Counted from the first letter of the stretch, positions 27,110 to 35,837 are shown. The stretch is DNA of 64,000 nt from PALSA-505 sp963699015 (GCA_963699015.1 CAVOSX010000006.1:62001-126000); one strand, 5' to 3'. The notes: generated from the letters alone by a model not told the origin. A program made the numbers and translations.

Positions 27110-29404
27110 ATGGCAGGCGGCGACAGGACGAGCAGCGTCAAGAGCGGGGACAGGGAGAAGGCCCTGGAGACTGCGCTCGTCCAGATTGAGCGGCAGTTCG
27201 GCAAGGGATCGGTCATGCGGCTTGGTGACGAGGCCCGGGCACCCGTGGAGGTGATCCCGACCGGGTCGATCGCGCTCGATGTGGCCCTGGGCATCGGCGG
27301 CCTGCCGCGCGGCCGCGTCGTCGAGATATATGGACCTGAAGGGAGCGGAAAGGCGCTCGCGCTCGACACTCCCATTCCGACACCCAAGGGTTGGACCACC
27401 ATGGGTGAGCTGTCGCCGGGCGAGGAAATATTCGCAGGCGATGGCTCGACGACCCGGGTGACTTTCACTACACCCGTAATGACCGGTCACGAGTGCTTCA
27501 GGGTCAAGTTCTCGGACGGTGCCGAGGTCGTTGCCGACGCGGATCATCAGTGGGTGACCACAACGTTGTGGGGTCGCACCGAACGATGGTCTCCGGCCGT
27601 GGTGACGACCCGGGATATCGCAGCGACGCTGCGAGCGCGGGATGGCCACGCCCTCAACCACGCCGTCGAGACCTGCGGCCCGCTGGAGTACCCGGCGCAG
27701 GAGCTTCCAATTGAGCCTTACACGCTCGGTGCGTGGCTAGGTGACGGAACCACGACTGCTTCCTCGATCACCAGCACGGACCCGGAAATCCTGGATGAGA
27801 TCGGACGAGACGGATACACGGTCTACCTCAGTAACGTTCTGCAGCATGATCGTGCCCCCATATACCGGATGGCCGTACAGCCGGAGAAATCCTCGTGCCT
27901 GCTGGCAGATTCACGCTGCTCGGCTAGCGGAGATGTCATAGCGCGAGGCCTGTGCAGGAACCATTATGAAGTTGAGCGTCGCAATGGCCGAGTTAGTCAA
28001 TGGCCCAGGCGCAGGCCGGTGTCTCTGCAGGCAAAACTCCGCGACATCGGTGTCCTGGGAAATAAGCACATCCCGGAGAGCTACCTGCACGGATCTGTTG
28101 CTCAGCGCCTCGCGTTGCTGCAAGGACTCATGGACACAGATGGAACCGTGAGTACCGGCGGGGCGGGCGAAGGTCGGGGATCGGGTTGCGTTATGTGCGA
28201 ATTCTGCGTCGTTCATGAGCGGCTAGCGCGCGATGTCCATGAACTGCTGCTCGGCCTCGGCATCAAGGTTACGCTCCGGTCGGCTCCCGCGGTTCTCAAC
28301 GGGCGCCAGACCGGTGTCAGGTACAGGCTGGGTTTCCAGACAGTTCTGCCAGTGTTCCGGCTGCCCCGGAAGGCTGCGAGGCTCGCTCCGCTCCGTACGC
28401 GCAGGGCAACGCTCAGGTATGTGACTGCCGTCGAGCCCGTGTCTTCCGTCCCCGTACAGTGCATCCAGGTGGACCACCCCAGCCATACGTATCTGGCCGG
28501 ACGTGAGTGCATCCCGACGCACAACACCTCACTGGCTCTACACGCGATAGCGAATGCGCAGGCAGCGGGAGGGATCGCGGCATTTATCGATGCCGAGCAC
28601 GCGCTCGATCCGGATTACGCGAAAAATCTCGGTGTTGATACCGATGCCATGCTCGTATCGCAGCCGGATACCGGAGAGCAGGCTCTTGAGATCACCGATA
28701 TGCTCATCCGTTCCGGCGCGATCGACGTCGTCGTCATCGACTCCGTCGCCGCGCTTGTCCCGCGCGCGGAAATCGAGGGTGAGATGGGAGACAGCCACGT
28801 TGGCCTGCAGGCCAGGCTCATGTCTCAGGCCCTCAGGAAGCTGACCGGTGCGATAAGCCAGACGAAGACCACCGCGATCTTCATCAACCAGCTTCGGGAG
28901 AAGGTAGGTGTGATGTTCGGCTCTCCTGAGACCACCTCGGGGGGGCGGGCGCTGAAGTTCTACGCGTCGGTCCGGCTTGACGTGCGGCGGATCGAGACGC
29001 TCAAGGACGGCACCGAGGCGGTGGGTAACCGGATTCGCGTGAAGGTCGTGAAGAACAAGGTCTCCCCGCCTTTCCGCCAAGCTGAGATGGATCTGCTTTT
29101 CGGCCATGGGATCAGCCGCGAGGGTGGCCTCATCGACCTAGGTGTGGAGCAGGGAATCGTTCGGAAGTCCGGCGCTTGGTACACCTACGAAGGCGAGCAG
29201 CTGGGGCAGGGCAAGGAGAACGCGCGAACTTTCCTGCACGACAACCCCGACCTCGCCAACGGCATCGAGAAGAAGATCAAGGAGAAGCTAGGCGTGGGTC
29301 CCCGGCTTGACGCGGAAGCCGCTGTCTCCGGCGACACGACCGAGAACGGCGCCGGGCGGCCAGGCACCGAGAACGGCGCCGGGCGGCCAGGTGGCGACAA
29401 GTAG
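27110..29404 (+). CDS. recA: Recombinase RecA, interrupted by an intein
   Basis: ATP-dependent strand-exchange protein and LexA co-protease. The 764-residue precursor contains RecA extein residues on both sides of a 391-residue intein. The N-part runs MAGGDRTSSVKSGDREKAL to the P-loop GPEGSGK; the C-part resumes TSLALHAIANAQ and has INQLREKVGVMFGSPETT (DNA loop) and the GTEAVGNRIRVKVVKNK segment. After splicing 373 residues remain, slightly longer than usual. ATG 27110 follows CAGGGAGTC; ATGs upstream at 26915 and 26921 lie before the PafBC-type promoter and are rejected. The C-terminus carries two copies of TENGAGRPG. Splicing must restore the Walker A motif for activity. Confidence 0.96.
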   Translation: MAGGDRTSSVKSGDREKALETALVQIERQFGKGSVMRLGDEARAPVEVIPTGSIALDVALGIGGLPRGRVVEIYGPEGSGKALALDTPIPTPKGWTTMGELSPGEEIFAGDGSTTRVTFTTPVMTGHECFRVKFSDGAEVVADADHQWVTTTLWGRTERWSPAVVTTRDIAATLRARDGHALNHAVETCGPLEYPAQELPIEPYTLGAWLGDGTTTASSITSTDPEILDEIGRDGYTVYLSNVLQHDRAPIYRMAVQPEKSSCLLADSRCSASGDVIARGLCRNHYEVERRNGRVSQWPRRRPVSLQAKLRDIGVLGNKHIPESYLHGSVAQRLALLQGLMDTDGTVSTGGAGEGRGSGCVMCEFCVVHERLARDVHELLLGLGIKVTLRSAPAVLNGRQTGVRYRLGFQTVLPVFRLPRKAARLAPLRTRRATLRYVTAVEPVSSVPVQCIQVDHPSHTYLAGRECIPTHNTSLALHAIANAQAAGGIAAFIDAEHALDPDYAKNLGVDTDAMLVSQPDTGEQALEITDMLIRSGAIDVVVIDSVAALVPRAEIEGEMGDSHVGLQARLMSQALRKLTGAISQTKTTAIFINQLREKVGVMFGSPETTSGGRALKFYASVRLDVRRIETLKDGTEAVGNRIRVKVVKNKVSPPFRQAEMDLLFGHGISREGGLIDLGVEQGIVRKSGAWYTYEGEQLGQGKENARTFLHDNPDLANGIEKKIKEKLGVGPRLDAEAAVSGDTTENGAGRPGTENGAGRPGGDK
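27353..28525 (+). mobile_element. Class 3 intein with LAGLIDADG endonuclease in the RecA P-loop
   Basis: 391 in-frame codons inserted between Lys and Thr of GPEGSGK/T. It begins ALALDTPIPTPKGW, so residue 1 is Ala, not Cys/Ser, and ends PTHN with Thr as the next extein residue. The class 3 triad is present: W67 in DHQW (block B), C370 in VQCIQV (block F) and T389 before H390-N391. Endonuclease blocks are LGAWLGDGTTT and LLQGLMDTDGTV. Between them a C182-x6-C189-x11-C201-x2-H204 knuckle is inserted. Base composition is visibly less G+C-rich than in the neighbouring genes. The frame is intact, so splicing and homing could both be active. Confidence 0.93.
29339..29392 (+). repeat. Two tandem copies of a 27-bp repeat at the recA 3' end
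   Basis: A 27-base unit coding TENGAGRPG is present twice, perfect except for the last base, just before the recA stop. The second copy overlaps the recX start region. It lengthens the disordered acidic RecA tail and looks like a recent slippage duplication. Confidence 0.85.
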
Positions 29405-30023
29405 CAGAGCGCGTCGCCAGAGAACCGGCGATCGCGGCGAGAAGCAACAGGGAGACCCGGAGGCCGCGGCCCTGGAGGTGTGCCTGCGGCTGCTGACCGC
29501 GGCCCCGCGCACGCGAGCGCAGCTGGACCAGGCCCTGCGGCGTCGCGGCGTACCGCAGCACGCAGCCGATGCGGCCCTGGACCGGCTCGCCGGGGCGGGG
29601 CTGGTCGACGACGCGGCGTTCGCTCGGGCCTGGGTGGACACGCGTCATCGCGGCCGCGGCCTGGCCCGCCGGGCCCTCAGCGCCGAACTGCGGCAGCGCG
29701 GGGTGGACGAGGGCGACGTGCGTGCCGCCGTCGCGGACCTGGGGCCCGAGCAGGAAGCGGTGGCCGCGCGCCGCCTGGTCGAGGCCAAGCTCGCCGCCAC
29801 TCGGGGCCGTCCGCTGGCCACGCGCATGCGCCGCCTTTCCGGGCTGCTAGCTCGTAAGGGATACCCGGCGGGGATGGCTTACCGGGTGATCCGCGAGGCA
29901 CTGGAACAGGAGGGAATCGACCCGGCCAAGGCTGGACTGGAAATGGAGGGCGTGCTGGACGCCGACGCGGCAGCCGGGGAGCAGGATCTGGATGGCGAGC
30001 TGGGAGTTGATCCTGGCGACTGA
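29391..30023 (+). CDS. recX: Regulatory protein RecX
   Basis: Small helical protein that binds the RecA filament and curbs its activity. The 210 residues show the three-helix repeats of RecX: LTAAPRTRAQLDQALRRRGV, AGLVDDAAFARAWVDTRHR with GRGLARRALSAELRQRGV, then ATRMRRLSGLLARKGYPAG and MAYRVIREAL. The GTG start at 29391 overlaps the recA stop by 14 bases, so translation is probably coupled; an earlier in-frame ATG at 29307 would overlap by 98 bases. The acidic tail after residue 190 is not conserved in the family. Confidence 0.93.
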   Translation: MATSSRARRQRTGDRGEKQQGDPEAAALEVCLRLLTAAPRTRAQLDQALRRRGVPQHAADAALDRLAGAGLVDDAAFARAWVDTRHRGRGLARRALSAELRQRGVDEGDVRAAVADLGPEQEAVAARRLVEAKLAATRGRPLATRMRRLSGLLARKGYPAGMAYRVIREALEQEGIDPAKAGLEMEGVLDADAAAGEQDLDGELGVDPGD

Positions 30024-30474
30024 GCGGTTGTGGATCATGAGGCGCGCTGACATCGCAGCAGGACACGATGAATGTCATGGCGGCCGCCAGCCTGGCCGAG
30101 GCGGGCGAAGGCGGGAGGGGCGGGTCGGCGACGGAGCATGTTCCGGTTCGCGACCAGAGGCGAGCTTTGCGAAGTAGTGGCGCTTTGCTTGCTCAAATCG
30201 TTATCTCCGCTTAACCTCTCGGCAGGCGAGGTGTTACTCCGCGCTACGCGGATGGATATAGATCCACACGGCCAGTTACTCCCGCCGGGGACGGCCAGGT
30301 CGGCCGGACCGGACCCGTACAGGGTCGGCAAGGCGGCGGGCCGGGCCTGCGGCAGCGCCGCCGGCCGGGCTTCGGAGTCTGGCAGTGGCTGCGCGCGCGC
30401 ATGACCCCTCGCGCCAGGGCATACCTCTGGGTAGAGCACTGACGGCAGAGTGGCGGAGCAGGGAGGAGCGCGCG
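30024..30474. other. Gene gap between recX and rny
   Basis: About 450 bases with no recognised gene or tRNA. A short perfect hairpin TCCGCG-CTA-CGCGGA lies near 30238-30252, and the stretch 30165-30290 is less G+C-rich than its surroundings, suiting a promoter for rny. A 110-codon open frame at 30072 has no family-like sequence and is not called. Confidence 0.5.
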
Positions 30475-32103
30475 GTGAGCGGCACAGTCGCAGTTACGCT
30501 GTTCGGGATCCTCCTGGTCGCCATCCTGCTTGTGCTGGGCATCGTGCTGCGCTCGCTGAGCAGGGCCACCGGGCGGACGCCCGTGACCGGATCCGGAAGC
30601 CAGCCGTCGGCCGCCGAATCCTCTGGCCAGGCCGAGCGGCAGGGCATCGCCAGACAGGAGGCCGAGCAGATCCGTGCCCGGGCGGAATCTGACGCGGCCG
30701 GGATCCTGAGCAAGGCGGAGGCGGCCGCCGAGCAGGCGGAGCGAACCCGCCGCGCTGCCGAGGACGAAATCCGCTCGGTCAAGGACGAGATGGCCGGCCT
30801 GCGCACCGACCTGGAACGCCGCGAGACCCGGCTGGCCGAGCGTGAGCACCGGCTGGACGAGGAGCTCCGCAAGCTCGAGGACAGATCCGCCGCGCTCGAC
30901 CAGCTGCGCGCCGACCTCGATCACGAGCGCAGCGACCTGGACCGGCTCGGCGAGGAGCGGCGCGAGGTGCTGGAGCGGGCCGCGGGGCTGACCGCCGAGC
31001 AGGCCAAGGGCGAGCTGATCTCCGGCATCGAGAGCCAGGCCAAGCGAGAGGCCGCCGTCACCGTCAGGGACATCGAGAGCAATGCGCGCAAGGACGGTGA
31101 CAAGCGGGCGCGCAAGATCGTGACCCTGGCCATTCAGCGGATAGCCAGCGAGCAGACCAGCGAGTCGGTGGTCTCCGTGCTGCACCTGCCGGGTGATGAG
31201 ATGAAGGGCAGGATCATCGGCCGGGAAGGACGCAACATCCGCGCCTTCGAATCGGTCACCGGAGTCAACCTGATCATCGATGACACGCCGGAGGCCGTCC
31301 TGCTGTCCTGCTTCGACCCGGTGCGGCGCGAGGTCGGCCGGCTCACCCTGGAGCGGCTCGTGCTCGACGGCCGGATCCACCCGCAGCGGATCGAGGAGGC
31401 GCACGAGCGGAGCAAGGCCGATGTCGAGCAGCTGTGCGTCCGGGCCGGGGAAGACGCCCTGACCGAGTTCGGCATCACCGACATGCACCCGGAGCTCATG
31501 GCGCTACTGGGCAGGCTCCGCTACCGCACCTCATACGGGCAGAACGTGCTCAAGCACCTGATCGAGTCGGCTCACCTCGCCGGCATCATGGCCAGCGAAC
31601 TCGGGCTGGACCCGGCGCTGCTGCGGCGCGGCACCCTGCTGCACGACATCGGCAAGGCCCTGACCCATGAGGTGGAGGGCAGCCACGCGCTGATCGGCGC
31701 GGAGATCGCCCGCAGGTACGGCGAACTCGACGACGTCGTGCACGCAATCGAGGCGCACCACAACGAGGTCGAGGTGCGCACGGTCGAGGCGGTTCTCACC
31801 CAGGCCGCCGACGCGATCAGCGGCAGCAGGCCGGGGGCCCGCCGCGAATCCCTGGAGGCTTACGTCAAGCGGCTGGAACGGCTGGAGGAGATCGCCTCGG
31901 CCCACCAGGGCGTCGAGAAGGTCTTCGCCATGCAGGCCGGCCGGGAAATCAGGGTCATGGTCAAGCCGGACCAGGTGGATGACATCCACGCCCAGGTGAT
32001 CGCGCATGATGTCGCCAAGCAGGTGGAAGAGGAACTGGCCTACCCGGGGCAGATCCGCATCACCGTGGTCAGGGAGTCGCGCGCCACCGAGTACGCCCGC
32101 TAG
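30475..32103 (+). CDS. rny: Ribonuclease Y
   Basis: Membrane-anchored endoribonuclease that starts mRNA decay. The 542 residues follow the family order: an N-terminal span (VTLFGILLVAILLVLGIVL), a long Glu/Arg-rich coiled coil (about 45-195), the KH domain with MKGRIIGREGRNIRAFE, and the HD domain with LLHDIGKALTHEVEGSHA around residue 390 and AIEAHHNEVE. GTG 30475 is chosen because GGGAGGAG lies six bases upstream; the frame is open earlier without homology. Occurs with RNase J here. The recA-recX-rny-miaB order is common in actinomycetes. Confidence 0.95.
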   Translation: MSGTVAVTLFGILLVAILLVLGIVLRSLSRATGRTPVTGSGSQPSAAESSGQAERQGIARQEAEQIRARAESDAAGILSKAEAAAEQAERTRRAAEDEIRSVKDEMAGLRTDLERRETRLAEREHRLDEELRKLEDRSAALDQLRADLDHERSDLDRLGEERREVLERAAGLTAEQAKGELISGIESQAKREAAVTVRDIESNARKDGDKRARKIVTLAIQRIASEQTSESVVSVLHLPGDEMKGRIIGREGRNIRAFESVTGVNLIIDDTPEAVLLSCFDPVRREVGRLTLERLVLDGRIHPQRIEEAHERSKADVEQLCVRAGEDALTEFGITDMHPELMALLGRLRYRTSYGQNVLKHLIESAHLAGIMASELGLDPALLRRGTLLHDIGKALTHEVEGSHALIGAEIARRYGELDDVVHAIEAHHNEVEVRTVEAVLTQAADAISGSRPGARRESLEAYVKRLERLEEIASAHQGVEKVFAMQAGREIRVMVKPDQVDDIHAQVIAHDVAKQVEEELAYPGQIRITVVRESRATEYAR

Positions 32104-32165
32104 CTGTACTAGGGCGCTGCGGATTCCGCCGGTCCGGCCCGGTCCGCGTACGCTGGTGGGTTGAC

Positions 32166-33641
32166 ATGACAGCTTCTCGTACCTACCAGGTCCGCACCTA
32201 CGGGTGTCAGATGAACGCGCACGACTCCGAGCGGCTTGCCGGGCTGCTCGAGGACGCCGGGTACCGGCGCGCGGCCGCGGACGCCGTCCCCGACGTCGTC
32301 GTGTTCAACACGTGCGCGGTGCGGGAGAACGCGGACAATCGCCTGTACGGCAACCTCGGCCAGCTGCTCCCGGTCAAGACGTCGAGCCCGGGCATGCAGA
32401 TCGCGGTGGGCGGCTGCCTGGCGCAGAAGGACCGGGGCGAGATCCTGCGCCGCGCCCCGTGGGTAGACGTCGTGTTCGGCACGCACAACATCGGCTCGCT
32501 GCCCGCGCTGCTCGATCGCGCCCGGGTCCTCGACGAGGCGCAGGTCGAGATCGCCGAATCGCTCGAGCGGTTCCCGTCCACGCTGCCAACGCGCCGGGAG
32601 TCGGCGTACGCGGCGTGGGTGGCCATCTCGGTGGGCTGCAACAACACCTGCACGTTCTGCATCGTCCCGAGCCTGCGCGGGCGGGAGAAGGACCGGCGGC
32701 CCGGCGACGTGCTGGCCGAGATCGGCGCGCTCGTGGCCGGCGGCGTGCTCGAGGTCACCCTGCTGGGCCAGAACGTCAACTCCTACGGGGTCGAGTTTGG
32801 CGACCGGCAGGCATTCGGCAAGCTGCTGCGCAGCTGCGGCGGGATCGGCGGCCTGGAGCGGGTCCGGTTCACCTCGCCGCACCCGCGTGACTTCACCGAC
32901 GATGTCATCGCGGCCATGGCGCAGACGCCCAACGTGATGCCGCAGCTGCACATGCCGCTGCAATCGGGGTCGAACGCGATGCTGCGGTCGATGCGACGGG
33001 CCTATCGCAGGGACTCCTACCTGGCCATCCTGGACCGCGTCCGGGCGTCGATCCCGGACGCCGCGATCACCACTGACATCATCGTGGGCTTCCCCGGCGA
33101 GACCGAGCGCGACTTCGCCGACACCCTCGACCTGGTCAGGCAGGCCCGGTTCGCGGGCGCGTTCACGTTCCAGTACTCGCAGCGCCCTGGCACCCCGGCG
33201 GCGGCCATGACCGGCCAGATCCCCGCCGAGGTAGTACGGGAGCGCTACCACCGGCTCGTCGCGCTGGTGGAGGAGATCACCCTGGCCGAGAACGAGCGGC
33301 TCGTCGGGCGTGAGGTGGAGGTGCTGGTGGCCGAGGGGGAGGGACGCAAGGACGGCGTGACCCACCGGATGTCCGGCCGGGCCAGGGACAACCGGCTGGT
33401 GCACTTCACGCCCGCGGGCACGTCGCCGCGGCCGGGCGACGTGGTCACGACCGTGGTGACCCGGGCCGCGCCGCACCACCTGATCGCCGACGGGCCGCGT
33501 GGCTCGGTCCGCAGGACCCGCGGCGGCGACGCGTGGCAGGCGCACCGGGACGCCGGCCAGGGCCGGGAGACCGGGGCCGCAGGCCGAGGCCAGGTCCTGC
33601 TCGGCATGCCCGCGCGACCCCGCGTCACGCAATCCGGCTGA
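32166..33641 (+). CDS. miaB: tRNA-2-methylthio-N6-dimethylallyladenosine synthase
   Basis: Radical-SAM methylthiotransferase adding a methylthio group to i6A37 in tRNAs reading UNN codons. The 491 residues carry the auxiliary cluster cysteines in RTYGCQMNAHDSER, FNTCAVRENADNR and GGCLAQKDRGE, the radical-SAM motif SVGCNNTCTFCIVPSLRG, and the TRAM domain near residues 375-440. The C-terminal 40 residues are a basic, low-complexity extension. It precedes miaA, which makes its substrate, by five bases, so the two form a modification operon. Confidence 0.95.
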   Translation: MTASRTYQVRTYGCQMNAHDSERLAGLLEDAGYRRAAADAVPDVVVFNTCAVRENADNRLYGNLGQLLPVKTSSPGMQIAVGGCLAQKDRGEILRRAPWVDVVFGTHNIGSLPALLDRARVLDEAQVEIAESLERFPSTLPTRRESAYAAWVAISVGCNNTCTFCIVPSLRGREKDRRPGDVLAEIGALVAGGVLEVTLLGQNVNSYGVEFGDRQAFGKLLRSCGGIGGLERVRFTSPHPRDFTDDVIAAMAQTPNVMPQLHMPLQSGSNAMLRSMRRAYRRDSYLAILDRVRASIPDAAITTDIIVGFPGETERDFADTLDLVRQARFAGAFTFQYSQRPGTPAAAMTGQIPAEVVRERYHRLVALVEEITLAENERLVGREVEVLVAEGEGRKDGVTHRMSGRARDNRLVHFTPAGTSPRPGDVVTTVVTRAAPHHLIADGPRGSVRRTRGGDAWQAHRDAGQGRETGAAGRGQVLLGMPARPRVTQSG

Positions 33642-33646
33642 CGCCC

Positions 33647-34630
33647 ATGACCCAGCCGGTGATCGCGGTCGTCGGCCCGACGGCGGCCGGCAAGTCCGGG
33701 CTGGGGATCGAGCTGGCGCGGGCGGCCGGCGGGGAGATCATCAACGCCGACTCGATGCAGCTGTACGCGGGCATGGACATCGGCACCGCCAAGCTGACCC
33801 CCGCGCAGCGCGGCGGCGTGCGGCACCACCTGCTGGACGTCTGGGACGTCAGGACGGCGGCGAACGTCGCCGAATACCAGCGGCTGGCCCGCGCGGCCAT
33901 CGACGACATTGCGGCCAGGGGCCGGGTGCCGATCCTGGTCGGCGGCTCCGGCCTCTACCTGCGCGCCGCGCTGGACGACCTGAACTTCCCCGGCACCGAC
34001 CAGGCGCTGCGGGGGGCGCTGGAAGACGAGCTGGTGCGGACCGGCCCTGGCCCCATGCACGAGCGGCTGGCCCGGCTCGATCCGGCCGCCGCCGCGGCGA
34101 TCCTGCCCAGCAACGGGCGGCGGATCGTCCGGGCGCTGGAGGTGATCGAGCTGTCCGGGCGGTCCTTCAACGCCGCCCTGCCTGGCTACGAAGCCGTGTA
34201 CCCGTCGGTCCAGGTCGGCCTGCGGGTGGACCGCGCCGAGCTGGACCGGCGGATCGCCGCCCGGGTGGACGCGATGTGGCGGGCAGGGTTCGTGGCGGAG
34301 GTCAGCGCCCTGGAGCGGCGCGGCCTGCGCGAGGGCCGGACGTCCAGCCGCGCCCTGGGCTACGCGCAGATGCTGCGGTTCCTGGCCGGGGAGTGGACCG
34401 AGGAGCAGGCCCGGCTGGAGACTACGCGCGCGACCAGGAGGTTCGCCCGCCGTCAGGAGTCGTGGTTCCGGCGCGATCCCCGGATCCGCTGGCTGGATAC
34501 CGCAGACGGACCTGCCGCGAGCCGGCTGGAGTCGGCGATGGCTACGATCGGCGCATGCGGTTTGCCAAGGGTCACGGCACCGAGAACGACTTCGTCATCC
34601 TGCCCGACCCGGACGGTGCCATCGACCTGA
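33647..34630 (+). CDS. miaA: tRNA dimethylallyltransferase
   Basis: Transfers the dimethylallyl group to A37 of tRNA, the step before MiaB. The 327 residues have the P-loop VVGPTAAGKSGLG, the DSMQLYAGMDIGTAK motif with the catalytic Asp-Ser, GGSGLYLRA, and RRIVRALEV. The end of the frame runs 76 bases into dapF; the last 25 or so residues (after RLESAMATIGA) are Ser/Thr/Pro-rich, unlike the family, so this tail is probably incidental. ATG 33647 begins MTQPVIAVVG, the normal family start. Confidence 0.94.
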   Translation: MTQPVIAVVGPTAAGKSGLGIELARAAGGEIINADSMQLYAGMDIGTAKLTPAQRGGVRHHLLDVWDVRTAANVAEYQRLARAAIDDIAARGRVPILVGGSGLYLRAALDDLNFPGTDQALRGALEDELVRTGPGPMHERLARLDPAAAAAILPSNGRRIVRALEVIELSGRSFNAALPGYEAVYPSVQVGLRVDRAELDRRIAARVDAMWRAGFVAEVSALERRGLREGRTSSRALGYAQMLRFLAGEWTEEQARLETTRATRRFARRQESWFRRDPRIRWLDTADGPAASRLESAMATIGACGLPRVTAPRTTSSSCPTRTVPST

Positions 34631-35625
34631 CGCCCGGCCTGGTCGCCCGGCTCTGCGACCGGCGCGCCGGGCTGGGCGCCGACGGGGTGTTGCGTGCCGT
34701 CCGGGTAAGCGGTGACGCGGCCGGCCCGGCGGCCGGGCCCGGCGGCGGTGCGCAGTGGTTCATGGACTACCGCAACGCGGACGGCAGCGTTGCGGAGATG
34801 TGCGGGAACGGCATCCGGGTGTTCGGCCGGTACCTGCTCGACCACGACCTGGCGGCCGGCCCGGAGTTCGCCGTGGCCACCCGCGGCGGGACCCGGCTGG
34901 TGCGTGCTGAGCCGGGTGGTGAGATCACCGTGGACATGGGCCCGCCGGAGGCGCTGGGCACCGGCCGCGCCACCCTGGCCGGCCAGCCGCTCGAGGGGCT
35001 GCGGCTGTCGCTGGGCAACCCGCACCTGGCCTGCCTGGTGGACTCGCCGCTGGCCGACTTCGACCTGTCGCAGCCGCCCGAGGTCGATGCGGGACAGTTC
35101 CCTGAAGGCGTCAACCTGGAGCTTGTCAGCGTCATCGGCAACGGGCACATCCTGATGCGCGTGTACGAGCGGGGCAGCGGCTCGACCAGATCCTGCGGGA
35201 CCGGGGCCGTAGCCGCGGCGGTGGCCGCCGCGATGGCTGCCGCCGCCGAGGGGGGCGCGTCCGCCGGATCCGCGAGCGATGCCATGCCCGCCGGCGACGG
35301 CGCATCCGGGGTGCTCCCGGAGGGCAGCGCGCCAGCCGGCCCGGCTGCGTCCGCCGCCCGTCCCGCCGCGTCCGCCGCCGGTCCCGCCGCGTCCGCTGCC
35401 CGCTCCGCCGCGGCCAGCGCCGTCCCGCCCCCGGAGGGCGCGGTCCCGCCTCCGGCCGGCGCCGTCCCGCCGCCAGCCGGGGGGTGGGTCGTGGACGTGC
35501 CCGGGGGGCGCCTGCGCGTCATCTTCGACGGCCGGACCAGCTTCCTGTCCGGGCCCGCGGTGATCGTGGCCGAAGGGGAGCTTGACCAGGCCTGGCTGTC
35601 GGGAAGGCCGGCCACCCCGGATTAG
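34555..35625 (+). CDS. dapF: Diaminopimelate epimerase with a long Ala/Pro insert
   Basis: Interconverts LL- and meso-diaminopimelate for lysine and peptidoglycan. Catalytic cysteines are C83 in EMCGNGIRVF and C214 in RSCGTGAVAA; the N-terminus RFAKGHGTENDFVILPD is typical. At 356 residues it exceeds the usual 275-290. The excess is a low-complexity Ala/Pro/Gly tract, about residues 226-309, inserted after the second active-site helix and before the final strands VVDVPGGRLRVIFDG. The tract contains near-repeats of AASAA and GAVPPPA. Start ATG 34555 lies inside the 3' end of miaA. Function should be preserved because both cysteines and the last strands are intact. Confidence 0.93.
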   Translation: MRFAKGHGTENDFVILPDPDGAIDLTPGLVARLCDRRAGLGADGVLRAVRVSGDAAGPAAGPGGGAQWFMDYRNADGSVAEMCGNGIRVFGRYLLDHDLAAGPEFAVATRGGTRLVRAEPGGEITVDMGPPEALGTGRATLAGQPLEGLRLSLGNPHLACLVDSPLADFDLSQPPEVDAGQFPEGVNLELVSVIGNGHILMRVYERGSGSTRSCGTGAVAAAVAAAMAAAAEGGASAGSASDAMPAGDGASGVLPEGSAPAGPAASAARPAASAAGPAASAARSAAASAVPPPEGAVPPPAGAVPPPAGGWVVDVPGGRLRVIFDGRTSFLSGPAVIVAEGELDQAWLSGRPATPD

Positions 35626-35837
35626 TCCTCGCCCGCCGGGTAGGCCAGCCGCAGGCCCAGCGAGACCAGCGCCCAGCCGGCCCGCCGGCGGATCATCTGC
35701 CGGTGGCCCTGGTGCCCGCGCGCCTGCCGCGCCTGCGCCGCGTACGCGGCGTTCCCGGGGTGACCGCGACCTGCCGCCAGCGCGCGCAGGTCCGCCTGAT
35801 GCTGCCTGACGGTCTTCTCTGACAAGTACGGGTGCAC
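35622..35837 (-). CDS. Small basic protein, unknown function
   Basis: 71 residues starting at GTG 35837 after a clear AGGAG site. The first half is Gln/Ala/Arg/His-rich (VRQHQADLRALAAGRG); the second half is basic and then hydrophobic (RRRAGWALVSLGLRLAYPAG), suggesting an amphipathic membrane-contacting helix. Similar short proteins ending in an RRRAGWALVxLGLRLA motif are familiar in actinomycetes, with no known function. It is 69 bases downstream of the DUF4097 gene on the same strand and probably shares its transcript. It ends convergently with dapF, overlapping by four bases. Confidence 0.7.
   Translation of the reverse strand: MHPYLSEKTVRQHQADLRALAAGRGHPGNAAYAAQARQARGHQGHRQMIRRRAGWALVSLGLRLAYPAGED

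Noticed and set aside
30072..30404. Small plus-strand gene between recX and rny
   Set aside because: No ribosome site, no family-like sequence, and amino acid make-up typical of chance frames.
33499..34554. Long N-terminal extension of DapF over miaA
   Set aside because: This part is the +1 shadow of miaB and miaA; the DapF family start RFAKGHGTEND is at 34555.
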